From assembly GCA_008360955.1 (NCBI GenBank), contig LUCM01004817.1, positions 224,953-288,952 on the forward strand: a stretch of 64,000 nt of DNA, given 5' to 3'. Below are positions 12,287-23,975 of the stretch, one piece after another. The notes under the pieces are model-generated. The model ran no database searches, was not told the DNA's origin, and saw only the letters and a list, made by a program, of their open reading frames with translations. The position numbers were made by a program, and so were the translations under genes. Source of the DNA: Fasciolopsis buskii (lineage: Eukaryota > Platyhelminthes > Trematoda > Plagiorchiida > Fasciolidae). Position 1 is the stretch's first letter; every line of letters begins with the position of its first letter.

Positions 12287-12586
12287 TGTTCCATTCCGAA
12301 TCAGCTCACCTTATTTGAATCGCCGACAAAACACCTCAGAGGATAAGAATTTGCACGTTTGTGTACAGGTCTGTGTACAAACTGATTATGATTACTATAG
12401 AGTGGTGCTCGGGCTCTACGTTGGCGTTAAAGTGTTTTCGTTGTTTTAGAACGCGACACACATGCCAGTGGAATTCGCATGGGAAGACTGTAACACCCTG
12501 TTGTCCGTGAATAAATCAACTTGACGGAAATGGGCAGAACCGTCAAGGATTCGACACTACCAACAACATGTGCATATTCAGGACGG

Positions 12587-12607
12587 TATATATATATATA
12601 TATATAT
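12587..12607 (+). repeat. (TA)n microsatellite
   Basis: A perfect TA run of 21 bases. Open frames crossing it on both strands are artefacts of the repeat. Confidence 0.95.
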
Positions 12608-13589
12608 GCGAACAAGCCTACTGGTATACGGAATACACACACGAGAAGGTGCGGCGGCATAAATATCAGAAGTTGGTATACCATTGCGACAGATTTTTCT
12701 CTTTGTTGCCTGCTCGCTCGTTCGTTTGCCTGTAATCGAATTCCAATAATTTGGGATTACTGACTTATTAATTGAGTGGGAAGGAAGGAGAGCAAATTAG
12801 ACACAAGCGGATACAAATAAAGACACAGAGACATTAATCAAACTTCTTGCGGACGACACTCATTTCTTGTAACAGTGGTAATACACCAGAGCCTATCCTG
12901 GTCACATGTAACCAGACGGGGTTTTAAGAGAAACAATCCTTTTTGCGTGTAGCTAATAAGCCGAATGGATTTCGGTATTTCACTATCCGCAAGATCATTC
13001 AATTGGATTACTACCGGCAGGTACCCCTTACAGAGAGTGTTTCTGTGGAACAAATTAGCCAGTCTGCTTCTCAGATGTGGTTTGATACGGTCATCTTGCC
13101 AGATTGCTTGGATGCAGGCATTCGGACGATTCCGATAGTGTATCATACACAATACTGCAGCAGTTTTTTCGGAGTTATCACAAAATTATTCGGATTTGCG
13201 TCGAAAAAATTTCAAACAGATGCAATTGCATCTCATGCTCCTAAATGAACTGGCAAACTTATATCTGCCATTAAATTGTGCGCAATCAACTAACCGGATA
13301 TTAGGTAGACAAAAACGTGCCGTATAAAGCAAGTCACGTGTCAGACCTCCGTGAAAATGATCGAAATAAACTAATCGGAATACAGTTACGAATTGTTTTG
13401 ACAAAATTCATAAATACTGCGGGAAGCATTATAAAGTCGTGCCTAGTTTCCAAACGTGAATTCATATCATACCATGGAATCAAAAATATTGCCTAAATGA
13501 AAGGAATTTAACGAAGGATTGTTAATCACAGTGTAAAACTGATAAGCTTTATTAATCATTACTCTTCACCCATCACGAACGTCTGATAC
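12608..13589. other. No supported gene
   Basis: Plus-strand sequence at 12953-13248 stays open after a weak acceptor (TTTTTGCGTGTAG), and the minus strand is also open over 12838-13152. Neither has a donor or a recognisable family. No other structure was seen. Confidence 0.35.
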
Positions 13590-13690
13590 AGCATGGAAAC
13601 CCATGGAACCACGGCGCGCCCTTTCGTCCTTGTTAACAATCAACAGGAGCACATGCTTGTTGCGCCAGGATTGGAACATGAACCGAGAAT
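13590..13690 (-). repeat. Decayed SINE fragment (family of 17519-17706)
   Basis: Read on the minus strand it keeps landmarks of the SINE body and tail: TTGTTAACAAGGAC followed by TTCCATGGGTTTCCATG. The tRNA head is lost. A plus-strand fragment of the same kind lies at about 13925-14030. Confidence 0.4.
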
Positions 13691-13924
13691 GAAAGAATGT
13701 TAGTAGAATCCCTCAGAATCCCTTAGTTGATGCGGTTGATTCTCAGTAATTTATCAAACACCGACACTACACAATTCGCCACCCGTATACCTCACCGGAT
13801 TTCTTGGGCCGCTGTTCACCAGCGGTCAGCATTCAACGGATGGCCGCTTCTTTGCAGAATGTGCACACAATACAAACAATCATATCGAGCTTTGCTACTT
13901 CATAGTTGTCAGTAGTGGATGGAT

Positions 13925-14030
13925 AACCGCAATCGACCCACAGTTGTTCGTCCCGGGGTTGTGTCCCAGTTCGATCCTGGTTGAACAGCTGTACTTCACT
14001 TCTAACGGTGAACTGGGCCTTAATGCTTTA
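13925..14030 (+). repeat. SINE fragment, B-box and start of body
   Basis: TTCGTCCCGGGGTTGTGTCC then CAGTTCGATCC matches the B-box region of the SINE at 45784 (TTCGTCCCGGGTTCGCGTCC, CAGTTCGG). The remaining body is diverged. Confidence 0.5.
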
Positions 14031-14813
14031 TGAAGAATCTGTTTAGAATCACAGTGTTTCCTTTAATAATGAATAAATGACCAGAATAAGGAAAAAACTC
14101 GACAGCATGTTTACTTAAAGAATGGGGATCGAGAATTTTCGGACGCCGGTCTTGATGACACAAGCTCTTGAAGCCTTAAACACTTCTTATCCCATTGAAA
14201 AGTTCACGTGAACGAACTCACCAGTTGAATTCCGTACAGCAGAGAATTAATGTCATCTCTATGGCGAACTCAGACTGTATGACGTCAGATTCTGTGCTCG
14301 GAGAATTGCTTTGCTTAGTCTAATCGGTTTAGCTGCATTGAATGGTAGCATCTTTATGTCACTATTGCTTAACAACCGTTTAAAAGATTAATTGCAGTCA
14401 ACTGTGTTTGTTTGCTAGCACATGTTGCGTAGTCGATGACACAGAATCACGATCAAGATCGATGTCCGTTATCTTATGACATCGATTTCGTCAGCCACCT
14501 GAAACTTTGAAATATTATGTATCCTCTTTGTCCGAATTGTTAATACAGACTGAAGACAGATGCTGCGTGATGTTGACGTTTCGTTTTACTCATGTCGTCT
14601 GGATACGTAAAACAATGACTTTTTTAGGACAATCATTGTGAGAAAAAACAGTCTCACGAAGGCACGTGTTTTAGGAAACAAAAAAGTTCAGACAATTCTA
14701 GTCACGAAATTGGGATCAACTTGACGGAACGTAAGTTTGATTGGATCGATGTAATTTTTCTTATGTAATAGTGGTTTGTATAGCCTGATAAACAACGCCT
14801 TTCTGAATTCCAG

Positions 14814-15071
14814 TTGTTTCGAGTTGTGGTTTATCAGGTCAAGCAAACCCCTCTTTTACGCGCAAACGATATCAGCCCAATCAACTCACATTCCAAGGAG
14901 TGGACTACCAACTTTCGAACTGGAATTTTCCAAATTTTTATGTTCTTGAAAAATGATCATTCATCAGTTTATGTTTTACTAACACTGTCCCGTCAAAGTC
15001 AAATTGTCTTTTTGTATACCTTTGATAAAAGTCGAGCGAATTCTGCTAACTACTTTTTTTCTTTGTCTTGA
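14814..15071 (+). CDS. Candidate terminal coding exon
   Basis: A good acceptor (GCCTTTCTGAATTCCAG|T) ends at 14813. From 14814 one frame is open for 85 codons to a TGA at 15069. The peptide begins LFRVVVYQVKQTPLLRAND and has a hydrophobic stretch FQIFMFL in the middle. It contains VYVLLTLSRQSQIVFLYTF in its second half and ends NYFFSLS. Composition is protein-like, with mixed charged and aromatic residues and no low complexity. No family is recognised and the upstream exons were not found. As 85 open codons can occur by chance in this AT-rich DNA, the acceptor is the main support. Confidence 0.3.
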   Translation: MFRVVVYQVKQTPLLRANDISPINSHSKEWTTNFRTGIFQIFMFLKNDHSSVYVLLTLSRQSQIVFLYTFDKSRANSANYFFSLS

Positions 15072-15439
15072 TCGACTTCGAAATTTGTTCTAATATCCTT
15101 CATGATAGTCTTCAGTTCGTTCTTCTCAGTCTAAGTGTCATCTGGAATAGAGAACAACGGATTTATCACACATGAAAAGAATTTTGATAGCCGAAAAAAT
15201 CTACCGTAGATAAGAATAATTCTTTGGATATTTGGCAGCCAGTGAAACTTTACAGCTCCGAATTTTTGGGGTGTAGAGGCCACTGGAGTTTGTGATGTCA
15301 TTAGGAATATGACATCTCTTGAAGGCCAGTCTGACGCAAACCGTTCTTTTCATTGATCTATGCATTGGATCATTCGTCAAGCTTTGCATATTTCTGACCA
15401 TTGAGCATCCCTGCCTGCGTTTTGGCCTACTCTCAAGGA

Positions 15440-15710
15440 TCGGCTACTCGCACCTTCGTCAGCCTTCCACTACCGAGAGTTCTCCCTCCAAAAATATTAC
15501 AAGTTTCCCAGCGGCACGGCGAATTGGCCAATGTGGCCCGACATCTACTCAAGGCCATCGCTTCTTGTCGTGTTCGCTTAAACTGGAAAGGTTTACTAGA
15601 GATGGTTCCTAGTTGCACAAAGGTTGTAGGTGTACCGTCGAATGAGTGGACCAATTTTGGATTGGGCGATCCAGCAGGGCCACGGAAGAACCCTGTACGA
15701 AGGCGGACAG
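15440..15710 (+). repeat. Dispersed repeat family R, copy 1
   Basis: Similar in order and orientation to 54900-55165. Shared landmarks are a GGCGAATTGGCCAATGTGGC-type block (copy 2: GCGAAGTGGCGAGTGTGGCG), AAGGCCATYKCTTCTTGTCG, and a block reading GTAGGTGTACCGTCGAATG (copy 2: AGAGGTACATCTTCGAATGG) followed by GGGCGAYC. The two are diverged. Frames through it are open on both strands for over 100 codons, but that is not evidence of a host gene. Confidence 0.55.
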
Positions 15711-16447
15711 TCGATAACATGGAGGAGGAGTCTGGTACGAGTGACGTGTGGTGAATTTCACACAGACATCTATCTTTCGTATACAACTTGCGTTTTTTCA
15801 TGATTTCCGTGGTACAGGTTCTTTACACGGATCAGTGGAAACATAAATAACCGTTAGATGTCAGTGCTGAGATCAGCAAGCTGGCTCCGGCATGATGATA
15901 AAGTCCAGTCACCAATCAGCTTGCATATGCCATTAATGTGAAGCTTTGATTACGATGTGCCATTGTTTCATTTGGTTGCCTGGTGGGTTTGATGCTTAAA
16001 AACTTAGAGCAATCGTCGAGTTCCTGTAATAATAAAATTTGATGCAATCATGATTTCACTGGACGAAACGATCACCGAAAAAGAGCGTGATCGCACCGAT
16101 GTCCAAACGGATGTTTATTTGCTTAAGTGTTCTAATAGTTCTTGACCAAAAGTACATAGGAAAGTGCGTCGCCAATTTAATTTTAACAGCCCCACCTGCA
16201 CAGTGATATCAGTCGCATCGCCAATGAACAATAATGCCAAATGCTAAACGATAAACGGTCAGACAGCGGTAAACCACTCACACTGGCCGCCCACATTGCG
16301 AATCAAAGGGGCTATTGAAGTCACACGGTGGCCGAACTAAGCCGTTCTACTGATTGTCTCGTTGCTAGTCCGGCTCCCTCTGACTTACCCTTATTTTCCT
16401 AGCGGTTCGTAACAATGTCGTACAATTTTTACTCGTTTTTTGTTGAC
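15711..16447. other. No gene recognised
   Basis: Unremarkable sequence; no open frame with splice support. Confidence 0.4.
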
Positions 16448-16552
16448 AGTAGAAGCATTTCGCATACGGATGGCTGAACAAAATTTCCGCTGATGCACAG
16501 GACCGGCTTCGCGATTACTATATCTCCTCGGATATTATCATCCATACACGGT
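16448..16552 (-). repeat. Decayed hammerhead-ribozyme repeat
   Basis: On the minus strand it reads CGCGAAGCCGGTCCTGTGC, then GGAAATTTTGTTCAGCCATC, then CATTTCGCATACGG in reverse. This aligns with the ribozyme repeat at 23.6 and 35.3 kb: GAAA is mutated to GAAG, the GTC cleavage triplet is kept, and the flank AAATTTT...CATCC is preserved. The CTGANGA core is not recognisable. An old, dead copy. Confidence 0.5.
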
Positions 16553-17518
16553 CCAAAAAATTTAATTGTGATTTGAGAGCCTATTTTCATCCGTTCTTAT
16601 AATCCACACTTGTGCACGGCTTCTTAAGCCGGCTTCATTTCTACATCGCTTTTCAGCATTGGACTAAATCATTCACGTACAAACCTCAGGTCATGCGATC
16701 AAACATCATACTCGAGTTTCACTTTCACTAGCCCTCTTCAGTGGTGCATGTTCTCCTTCATGATCGGGGTTTATTCCTGAGTTTTTCAACTGGAAGGCAT
16801 GTGTTTCACCAATAGATCATCGGCTCCCGTTCGAGTTATCATGCATTACTTAGCCAAGTTTGGTCAGACGTAGGCTATAATGATGACCATCATTGCCCGA
16901 TAGCTTCGAGTGAAGACACGGTAAACATCCCGCAATCTTTGATCTACTGCCTTCACCAAAGACAAGTTCTCTACAAGCGTCTCCTAGCTGAAAGATCCAG
17001 GTTCAAAACCCAAGGAAGGACATGTACTAAAGACAAACTCTAACGAGTGCGTAACTGCGATCTGGTACTTCTAGAGTCTAGGGTCTGGGGTTTGTGCTTG
17101 AAACGAGTAGTGAAAACGGCAGTCAGTCGAGCATAGTAGAAATCATCTGGCATATTACCTGCATGAAATGTAAATGAACACAAAATTCGTTGATAAATAA
17201 CGTTAACACATGACATATCCAGTACTACCAAACACTGATCTAGAGGCGGTGGCAAACGAACCACACTTTCGAGAGCCACAAGAGTCTGACTGTGTGGAAG
17301 TACGGTTCTTCATCAGTCAGTCAAAAAACTACATGAACTTTACCGAAACGCAACTTCTGTGTGTGTGATGTGGGATCATGGAAAGATTTTTGATGTGACA
17401 ATGTGCAAAACCCATATAGTAAAACGACCAGTAGTAGGCTGTGTCGTTAGCATTTTGAGAGGTGATTTAGGATCCTACACTCGGTAATGAGCTTCGCCGT
17501 TTTTATTTCATAGGCAAA
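16553..17518. other. No gene recognised
   Basis: A minus-strand frame at 17040-17279 is open but has no family or splice support. Confidence 0.4.
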
Positions 17519-17706
17519 GTGTCATCATGAACTAATTCATCATGTGATATCACCACTCAACTCACCATTAAGGAACCATGAAAGAACGGTATAGGTGTTT
17601 TATCCTTGTTAGGAATTGTCAGCAGTGCATACCCAGCGTCACCAAACTGGGACGCGAACTTGGGACGAACTACTTTGGGCCGAACGCCTTAAACATTATG
17701 CTACCA
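17519..17706 (-). repeat. tRNA-derived SINE, near full length
   Basis: On the minus strand: an A-box-like GGTAGCATAATGTTTAAGG at 17706-17688, a B-box-like AAGTTCGCGTCCCAGTTTGG, then the body TGCACTGCTGACAATTCC, TAACAAGGATAAAACACC, TTTCATGGTTCC, and the tail GATATCACATGATGAATT. The same modules in the same order occur at 45784-45985 and 46240-46395. Immediately upstream of the head is the leader GGTGGTGAAGTTCAACAAAC, also shared with the 45.7 kb copy. Confidence 0.75.
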
Positions 17707-17766
17707 TGAAGACTCCAAACGGTTTGTTGAACTTCACCACCTCGACTCATAGATGACTTCTCTGCA

Positions 17767-17990
17767 GGTAGCCGAAGTACAGCGAAGGCTTTGAACATGA
17801 CCTAGAGACCTTGGCCACTTGGTATTCGGTTTGCGTCCCAAATCCGGGTCGATGAATGCGCATTACCGATTATTCCCAGCAAGGATGAAGCAGTCTTTAA
17901 GTGCCTCCACGGTTTCCTAATGATGAACTGATAGTTGACATCACATGATGGATTATTTAATGGAAACGTGCAGTCTCCTACCTCTAATAC
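17767..17990 (+). repeat. tRNA-derived SINE, opposite orientation to its neighbour
   Basis: Head GGTAGCCGAAGTACAGCGAA, B-box region GTTTGCGTCCCAAATCCGGG, body CAGCAAGGATGAAGCA, CTCCACGGTTTCCTAATGAT, and tail GACATCACATGATGGATTA. Together with 17519-17706 it forms a head-to-head inverted pair about 60 bp apart. Confidence 0.7.
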
Positions 17991-18756
17991 CCACGAAGTT
18001 TCATCAGCCAAACCTACTTGAGTGGGCTCATCACAAATAAGCTATCAACCAAAACTGAGCCAATTGTTACTTTAACTTAAACCTCTTGCCAAATACTTCG
18101 ATAGATTTTAACCCCTGGTCTGCTTCCGTGTTGACTTCAGGAGAGACCAAACCCGTTTGAAATGCATCATTCGAAAAAAGCCATCAAAATGGGAACACCC
18201 TCACCAACGGATCGTTCTTATTACGGCTATCTATATACATTATACAAAAAGAATAAAAATAAATGCTATTCATGCAATGGGAAAAAGTGATCCAGAATCA
18301 ATAAAATGTGGGGTTGCTATGTAGAACAAATTTATCGCAAAAACCTTACAAATATATCAACACAAATAGTTTGGTGCCATCTGGTCATTTAAGAACGAGT
18401 CACAAACCAAAAAGCATGTCAACATAAGCGGGCATGAGCAATGGGATATAGATGATTCATATGATCAGACCAATGCAACGGAGGGTGAAACTCAGGTAGG
18501 CAACCAATGCAATGAGTCATTTCTTGGTTAATTAGCAGTGATTAAGGCTTGCCAATTAAAGAAATTAGGAAAAAGAAAAAAATATGACTAGGAAAAAAGG
18601 GAAAGTGAAGTGAAAATAAGGAACTCGCTGAGCATGATCCGTGTTTCAACCAATAGGAAAGTTAAGTGGATAACAACAACGGAAAAATTTCTCTCTCCCG
18701 ATTAGATAGAGCACTGACGTATAGCGGCTATGGCATGCTGACCTTAAACTGACGTA
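17991..18756. other. No gene recognised
   Basis: AT-rich sequence with purine-rich tracts at 18560-18640. No coding signal. Confidence 0.4.
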
Positions 18757-19335
18757 CACTTGAACCCGAGAAATGCTGCTCTCGATTTACATTGACTTGT
18801 AAGGTACCCTCAGACGTCGTTTTAACACCCACTGTCATATGGTTCAGGCAAACTGCTATCTGTGTTGCATGTACATGAGTCAGAAAACCCGGGTGGATCG
18901 ATTGTCTACCAATAACCAGTTAGTCGACAGCTAACTCAATCCAGCGTTGGTATTCAAATAACCTATGGTGTGTAGGTTGGATCGCTGTCACTCAGTTTGG
19001 CACACACACACACACACACACAAAAGGAGAGAGATTGATATTACACTCGAACCCGAGAAATGCTGCTCTGCTCGATTTACAGAATTGTAGAGTACCCGTC
19101 AGCACGTACGTTAACACCCCACTGTATAGCTGGTCAGTCGCAACTGCTCTTATCATGTGTGGTGCATGTACTACGTCTGCCAGATCACTCGAAACAGCCG
19201 GGTGGATGTCGATTGTACGCAAACTGATTACCATGTAGTAGTTTCGCTCACAGCTAGACTCAACTTCCCCACGTTTGGTATTGCAACATATACGCTACGT
19301 GGAGTGTGCAGTGACGGTGTCACTTCATTTTTCAC
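18757..19335 (+). repeat. Imperfect tandem duplication around a CA microsatellite
   Basis: 18757-19021 and 19042-19335 carry the same sequence. Both start with CTYGAACCCGAGAAATGCTG, pass CGATTTACA, GTTAACACCC, GCATGTAC and CCGGGTGGATC, and end at a CA-rich stretch. They differ by scattered one- or two-base insertions and deletions. The pattern resembles a noisy long-read extension that re-sequenced the contig end, not a biological tandem repeat. Confidence 0.7.
19001..19022 (+). repeat. (CA)n microsatellite
   Basis: Perfect CA run; the same run in the same flank recurs at 51222-51244. Confidence 0.95.
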
Positions 19336-21654
19336 ACGACAACACACACACATTTGCGTCTTCTATTGGGGTAAAAAGAGCTATCTGAACCCTGCCACAA
19401 TCAGGAACAGCCGCGCACTCCTGCCGCGCATGCTACATCATCCGTTGGCGTGTTCAAGGAGAGACAAAGAACTCATGCGCAACAAACGAAGGAGTGAACA
19501 ATGGGAATATTCATACACTCATTTCCCACGTACGGGATGAATTCGGGGAGTAGAAGTTAAGTAGGTGTAGTACCGGAGTGGTAAGAAGTTAGAAATCACA
19601 ACGGAAACATGGACGTATACGTGGCACGCCCGGGTACGACGCAACCCCGAAGAAATTCGAAATCGGCCGGTCTGAAGGTAAGCCGCTTTAGTATCAAAAA
19701 GCTTTGTTTATGATGCGCAAGAAATATGTTTACTCAAAATAGCATCATCAGCACCGAGGTTGGATGAGAGCTATAACTGCATGCCGCCACCGAATCAACA
19801 ATCGGCCAATAGTAAACACGTAAAAAGAAAATTGCTTCCAAATCTTAGGTCCACTGATTTCCACCCTTGACTGGTGTAGCCGTTTTGTTAAAAGAAGAAA
19901 TGACAAGTGGGAAACTTTCTCCTATTTTCTGGTTCCGCGAGTGTCATAGACCGGAGCTCTAATACCAAGTGACAGTAATATTTGTCAATTGAGTGGTGAT
20001 AGGTAGCGACGCACAACATCCTCGTGTTTATTGTCAGCCTGTCTGATGACGGAACACGAAGTACATTCAGTGAGCGATAAAGGTGCTATTTTCAAAGCGG
20101 ATCCATATGAATCTGGCACACTCTGAATGTTGTACGTACCAAACGACTTGCAAGAGGAATACAAACGGGATTCTCCCAGACAGCAAATGTTTTCTTAGTT
20201 TCGACACACAAGCAAGACAGGTGCCACCAAATCCCTCACACTTGCAGAACAAGCCAAGACGCCGAGTTAGACCCAATTGAATGGGCCTGGCCCACTAAAC
20301 TGGGGTGATATGAGCGGTCTAAGTACGAGTCAAGTGACAATCCTAATTGCCTAAGACTACGGTCGGCCAACAAGAACAGTGGTGATGTATGAATGTGAAG
20401 GGCGAACATTACTATCTAACCTTATTCCACCAGTTATGTTTCTTTCTGATTAATTTGTAAATAAGCTCTACCATAGTTTACAGCTTCCGAGGACTCCCTA
20501 TTCTCTTCAGTTGCCTAGTGTGGGATTGGATCCCAGTTCCAGATAAGTGCCTGTGACTGAATTGTACCTCACTTCAAATCACGACAGCTTCTTCATTGCA
20601 ATAAAATACATCCTCCCTCCGCATGTGTTGTATTGTGTAAATTTTTGCGTACAAAAATTCCGCATTTCAGTGAAAAACCGTGGAGGAACATAAGAAAATA
20701 GTTACACTCATCACCTTGTAAAAATGAAGTGAGTGATTAACATATTATGATAGGTTACCCTGGAAGTCCGATGAAACATGGATACGCGTTTGGTCGAAGA
20801 TCATGCTAAATATGGGATAGTGGAGTCCTAGTACGATATTATTCTATGAGGGTAGGGAACGAGATGGACCGTTTTGCAAATATGAACAGCGGCATGCACT
20901 TGAAAAATCGTTGGCAGAGGATGGTTGGACCTGACAAATATTTTGTTGAGCTAATTTCTCACATGCTGAATAAGTGCTTGATCATCGTATACTGATGGGC
21001 CCTCATTTAGTGGTAAATAGCCACGTCGCTAGATATTTGGGTAGTCCCTCGGAAGCGAATTCTTTTATCCTTTTGAAAAATACCTGTCATAAAATAGCTG
21101 GGAAGCTAAGAAGGATGGAAAAAAGATTGCATCACCATTCAGGGAAGATGGGGTGCCTTGTTTACCCTTGTAGCTGCCGAAGCTTTCTGATGTGAAATAA
21201 ACCCGGTCGGAAATGTTTAACACAGATGGAAATTTGAAAAGTATGTTCTTCCAGATTTTCCGTCATTATTATTTTATCTGCCCAGATGTTTCACAAATAC
21301 ATCTGGTGAGAGTGTTAAGTTGATGGCAAGACGTTGTTCGATCGGGGCTCTGCTGACCGATAGAGAGAGAGAGGGAGTAACAGACATTTGAACACATTTT
21401 AATATGTTGGAGATTTAAAGCCAGCTTGTGACGCAGGAATTGCATAATAAAATATAAGTTGAAAAACTGAAACGGTTTAGAGTAGACGCAACGATATCGA
21501 GTCAGTACGTAAGCCAGGTGTACGGAGAGCACAGGTTTAGTGGATTCAGTGATGTCGTAGGGAAACATACGATGCAGAACATTATCTAACCGCGGAAGTG
21601 CACGCAATGAGTTTGTTAATCAGGGTTTCGTAGTTTACTGCGCCCCCTCCAGTG

Positions 21655-21679
21655 NNNNNNNNNNNNNNNNNNNNNNNNN
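21655..21679. other. Assembly gap, 25 N
   Basis: Exactly 25 N between CCCCCTCCAGTG and a C run. The sister copy at 53250-53280 is contiguous here (ACTCCCCCCCCCATTCG), so little or nothing is missing. Confidence 0.98.
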
Positions 21680-21947
21680 CCCCCCCCATTCGTGTGCACT
21701 GGGTTCGGTTTGTAGAGTAATCAGAGAGCAGTGTTAGTAAAGGCCTGTGATTAGAACTCGAATTACTGGTTTACTTTTTACTGGATTTTCTCACAGCTCG
21801 TTTGTCACGTGTCCATTTTCACTACAGTTTGCATTTGAATCACCCATGCACATCACAATGGTTGGATTTGTCCTGTTGAATACGATTCATGCATACGGGA
21901 ATCTATTCCAAGTCAGGTTATTCTGCTCGATATCGTGGACTGAACGG

Positions 21948-22020
21948 GCGGTGTCCAAGGGGATACGGTCGTGTTATTTGGACGTGAGGATCGCGGGTTC
22001 GAATCCTCCCACCGTCAATC
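21948..22020 (+). repeat. tRNA-like segment (pseudogene or SINE head)
   Basis: A perfect B-box GGTTCGAATCC sits at about 22000. The 5' CGGTG can pair with the 3' CACCG at about 22012. The T-stem and anticodon stem do not pair cleanly, so a working tRNA is unlikely. An identical copy is at 53538-53610. Confidence 0.5.
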
Positions 22021-22067
22021 AGCTTCCCCACTTGGCAGCCCTTTGTTGGCCGCCTCCCCATTCCTGA

Positions 22068-23587
22068 AAAACCTGTAATTGTCATTTCATCACCCCGTAC
22101 AAATATGTGAGTTGTAAGTGGAAAGATGAGTGAAAGCTTGACTGATACTATCGACATTCACAGAACACTTTACATTTCTCTTTTTTCCAACACCACAGTC
22201 AAATACCTTTTCCATAGGAATCGAGTGTTGCCAAGATATATCTGAAGAAGACTAAGATTTTTGCGTGAGAAATTACGGGGCGAATTTGTATTTGATTTGT
22301 TTGTCTGAAGGAATGGAAGGCTGGCCTACGGTATATCTTGGGCCTTAACAAAAGCAGACAACGATCACTACTTGAAACTGGAGCAAGCAGTTACACGGAA
22401 AATAAATCATGGTGGTTAGTAATAACCCTATCTAAAATAGAGTCGTCTCTGGTCGGAAAAAAGCAAAGGTCTGTCAAGTTAAATACATTCAGTGGTAGGG
22501 TAGACGCTTGACTGAAACCACCTACAATGGTATGTAGACTATCCTCAAGAAAAGGAACAATGAATACTAAAAGGAGTCGAAAAAAGATGTGATATTGTGT
22601 TGCGAGCTAAAAGGGGCAATATATAGGTGCGTTATGATTGTGCTGGGATGGCGAGAAAACCTGGGGTGAAACCGTGTTACGAGACAGTCAGTTTCGTTTA
22701 GCGATTACGCATAAATAACTTCGGACTTGCTAGACGAGAAGGAGTTTATGCGTGTTGCCACACCACCTCCAGACTTTATCTTGTTCGAAAGTCTGTCCTG
22801 CCGGTGGAGAATGAAGCTGACTATCAGGAATATCCGGGTTCACTCACTACTCTTTCATACAAGTGACGCAGCTCTGAACATAAATCGGTGATTGAAGTGT
22901 GAGGGACAGACCCGACATTGCTGTAAATTGAGGACAGGTGTTTGGACTCAACAATGCCGGAATGGACATCTTGGCCAGAGGGCTGGATTTAGGAGCTGCT
23001 TACCAGCCAACAAAAATGCTTCTTCTGGATGTATTAGACCTTTAACGTGCGCGCTGCGTGATCCTAGTCCAGGGTGAAAACCAATAGGGTTTTTAAGCAG
23101 CAATCATTCCGGCTGATTGTAGCGGCGAACGCAGACCATGATGGAACCAAAAATCCCGCAAGAAACAACGAAGTAACGATGACACAGAATGGTAGCGCAA
23201 TCAGCTGAAATCAGTGGACTTCACACACTCTGATCCACACACGAGTCGTTCGTGCGTAATTGGAGCTGTTATCACAGTCGACTTCTACAACATTTTCAAA
23301 ATCATTTTGGAGTTATATCAGGATCAGTTCGAATTTCGCCAGAACCAAATAGCTTACTCGCATATGCGTACTTCTGACAGATCACCAAAGGCGGATGAGG
23401 ACACTTGGCCGTGTGCAGGGCAAAAAACACTGCATATCTACGAAATACCGTCGGAAAAGTAAAAAATTTCAGTTAATCCAACTTATTTTGATTGAAATTA
23501 GAAAGAATTTCAGGCGATTACAAAAAAAGCACATAAAAAACTTTATTGAGGGGGATTTCTTTCTCAGTAATGTTTCCCATGCGGATG
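22068..23587. other. No supported gene
   Basis: Unique DNA between blocks S1 and L1. A 37-codon plus-strand stretch near 22935-23045 reads like protein (VFGLNNAGMDILARGL) but has weak splice context. Nothing else was recognised. Confidence 0.35.
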
Positions 23588-23604
23588 GATGAGCAAAATT
23601 TCCC

Positions 23605-23645
23605 CGGACGCACACGACCACTTTCGCGGCTTTAGTCCACCGGTA
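23605..23645 (-). ncRNA. Core-mutated hammerhead-like repeat (copy in L1)
   Basis: The minus strand reads CCGCGAAAGTGGTCGTGTGC, keeping GAAA, GTC and GTGTGC. The CTGANGA core is not present. The same site in L2 (35347-35385) shows GTGACAA at the core position. Confidence 0.5.
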
Positions 23646-23918
23646 CTGGCTCTTGTTCAACATTCTTATAGCTCGTACACGCCGAATTGGTATGTCTCAA
23701 GCGAGAATCGAATTGTGCGTTCAGGATGTGCGATGGGAGCGTCCTTGTGACAGAGCGGAACAGAAGAAGCACAACTGTGACTATTTGATAACATGTTTGT
23801 CATTGGCTGAGTCAAGTCGCTTCCGGAAACGATGGCACGGTCGGAATAGTACCGCACGCTAAGATAATAGGAAACAGTAGGTAGGCATTGAAATGAGTGA
23901 ATATAAATTTACTCGGGA

Positions 23919-23961
23919 GCACGACACGCGTTTCGCGGTCACTGTCGCTCGTCAGGTATCT
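23919..23961 (-). ncRNA. Hammerhead ribozyme, indel-damaged copy in L1
   Basis: On the minus strand CTGACGA, the stem II segment GCGACAGTGACCGC and GAAA are intact. Helix III and stem I are disturbed by indels (GAAACGCGTGTCGTGCTCCC here, GAAACCGGTCGTGTGCTCC in L2). Since L1 and L2 are probably the same locus, the L2 version at 35651-35693, which folds, is likely the true sequence. Confidence 0.65.
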
Positions 23962-23975
23962 TACCCGGTATTCTT

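Larger units (their letters stand above)
18851..22067 (+). repeat. Duplicated block S1 (second copy at 51075-53661)
   Basis: The ends, 18851-19021 and 21680-22058, match 51075-51245 and 53270-53650 essentially base for base. The interior, about 19820-21654 against 51312-53260, matches with many small indels. S1 carries extra sequence at 19022-19820 not seen in S2. The matches stop abruptly at both ends. It may be a recent mobile or segmental duplication, or one locus placed twice. No protein-coding frame is shared. Confidence 0.8.

Noticed and set aside
14565..14610. Minus-strand ACATGAG...CGAAACGTC resembling a hammerhead
   Set aside because: The CTGA of the core is missing; only CGAAAC-GTC matches, which can occur by chance.
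21948..22020. Functional tRNA gene
   Set aside because: B-box is perfect, but T-stem and anticodon stem do not pair.
21918..22157. Minus-strand frame across the tRNA-like segment
   Set aside because: The peptide (GGRIRTRDPHVQ) is the usual spurious translation of a B-box region in tRNA-derived repeats.
22935..23045. 37-codon plus-strand segment reading VFGLNNAGMDILARGLDLG
   Set aside because: Protein-like, but the acceptor is weak, there is no donor and no family; too short to call.
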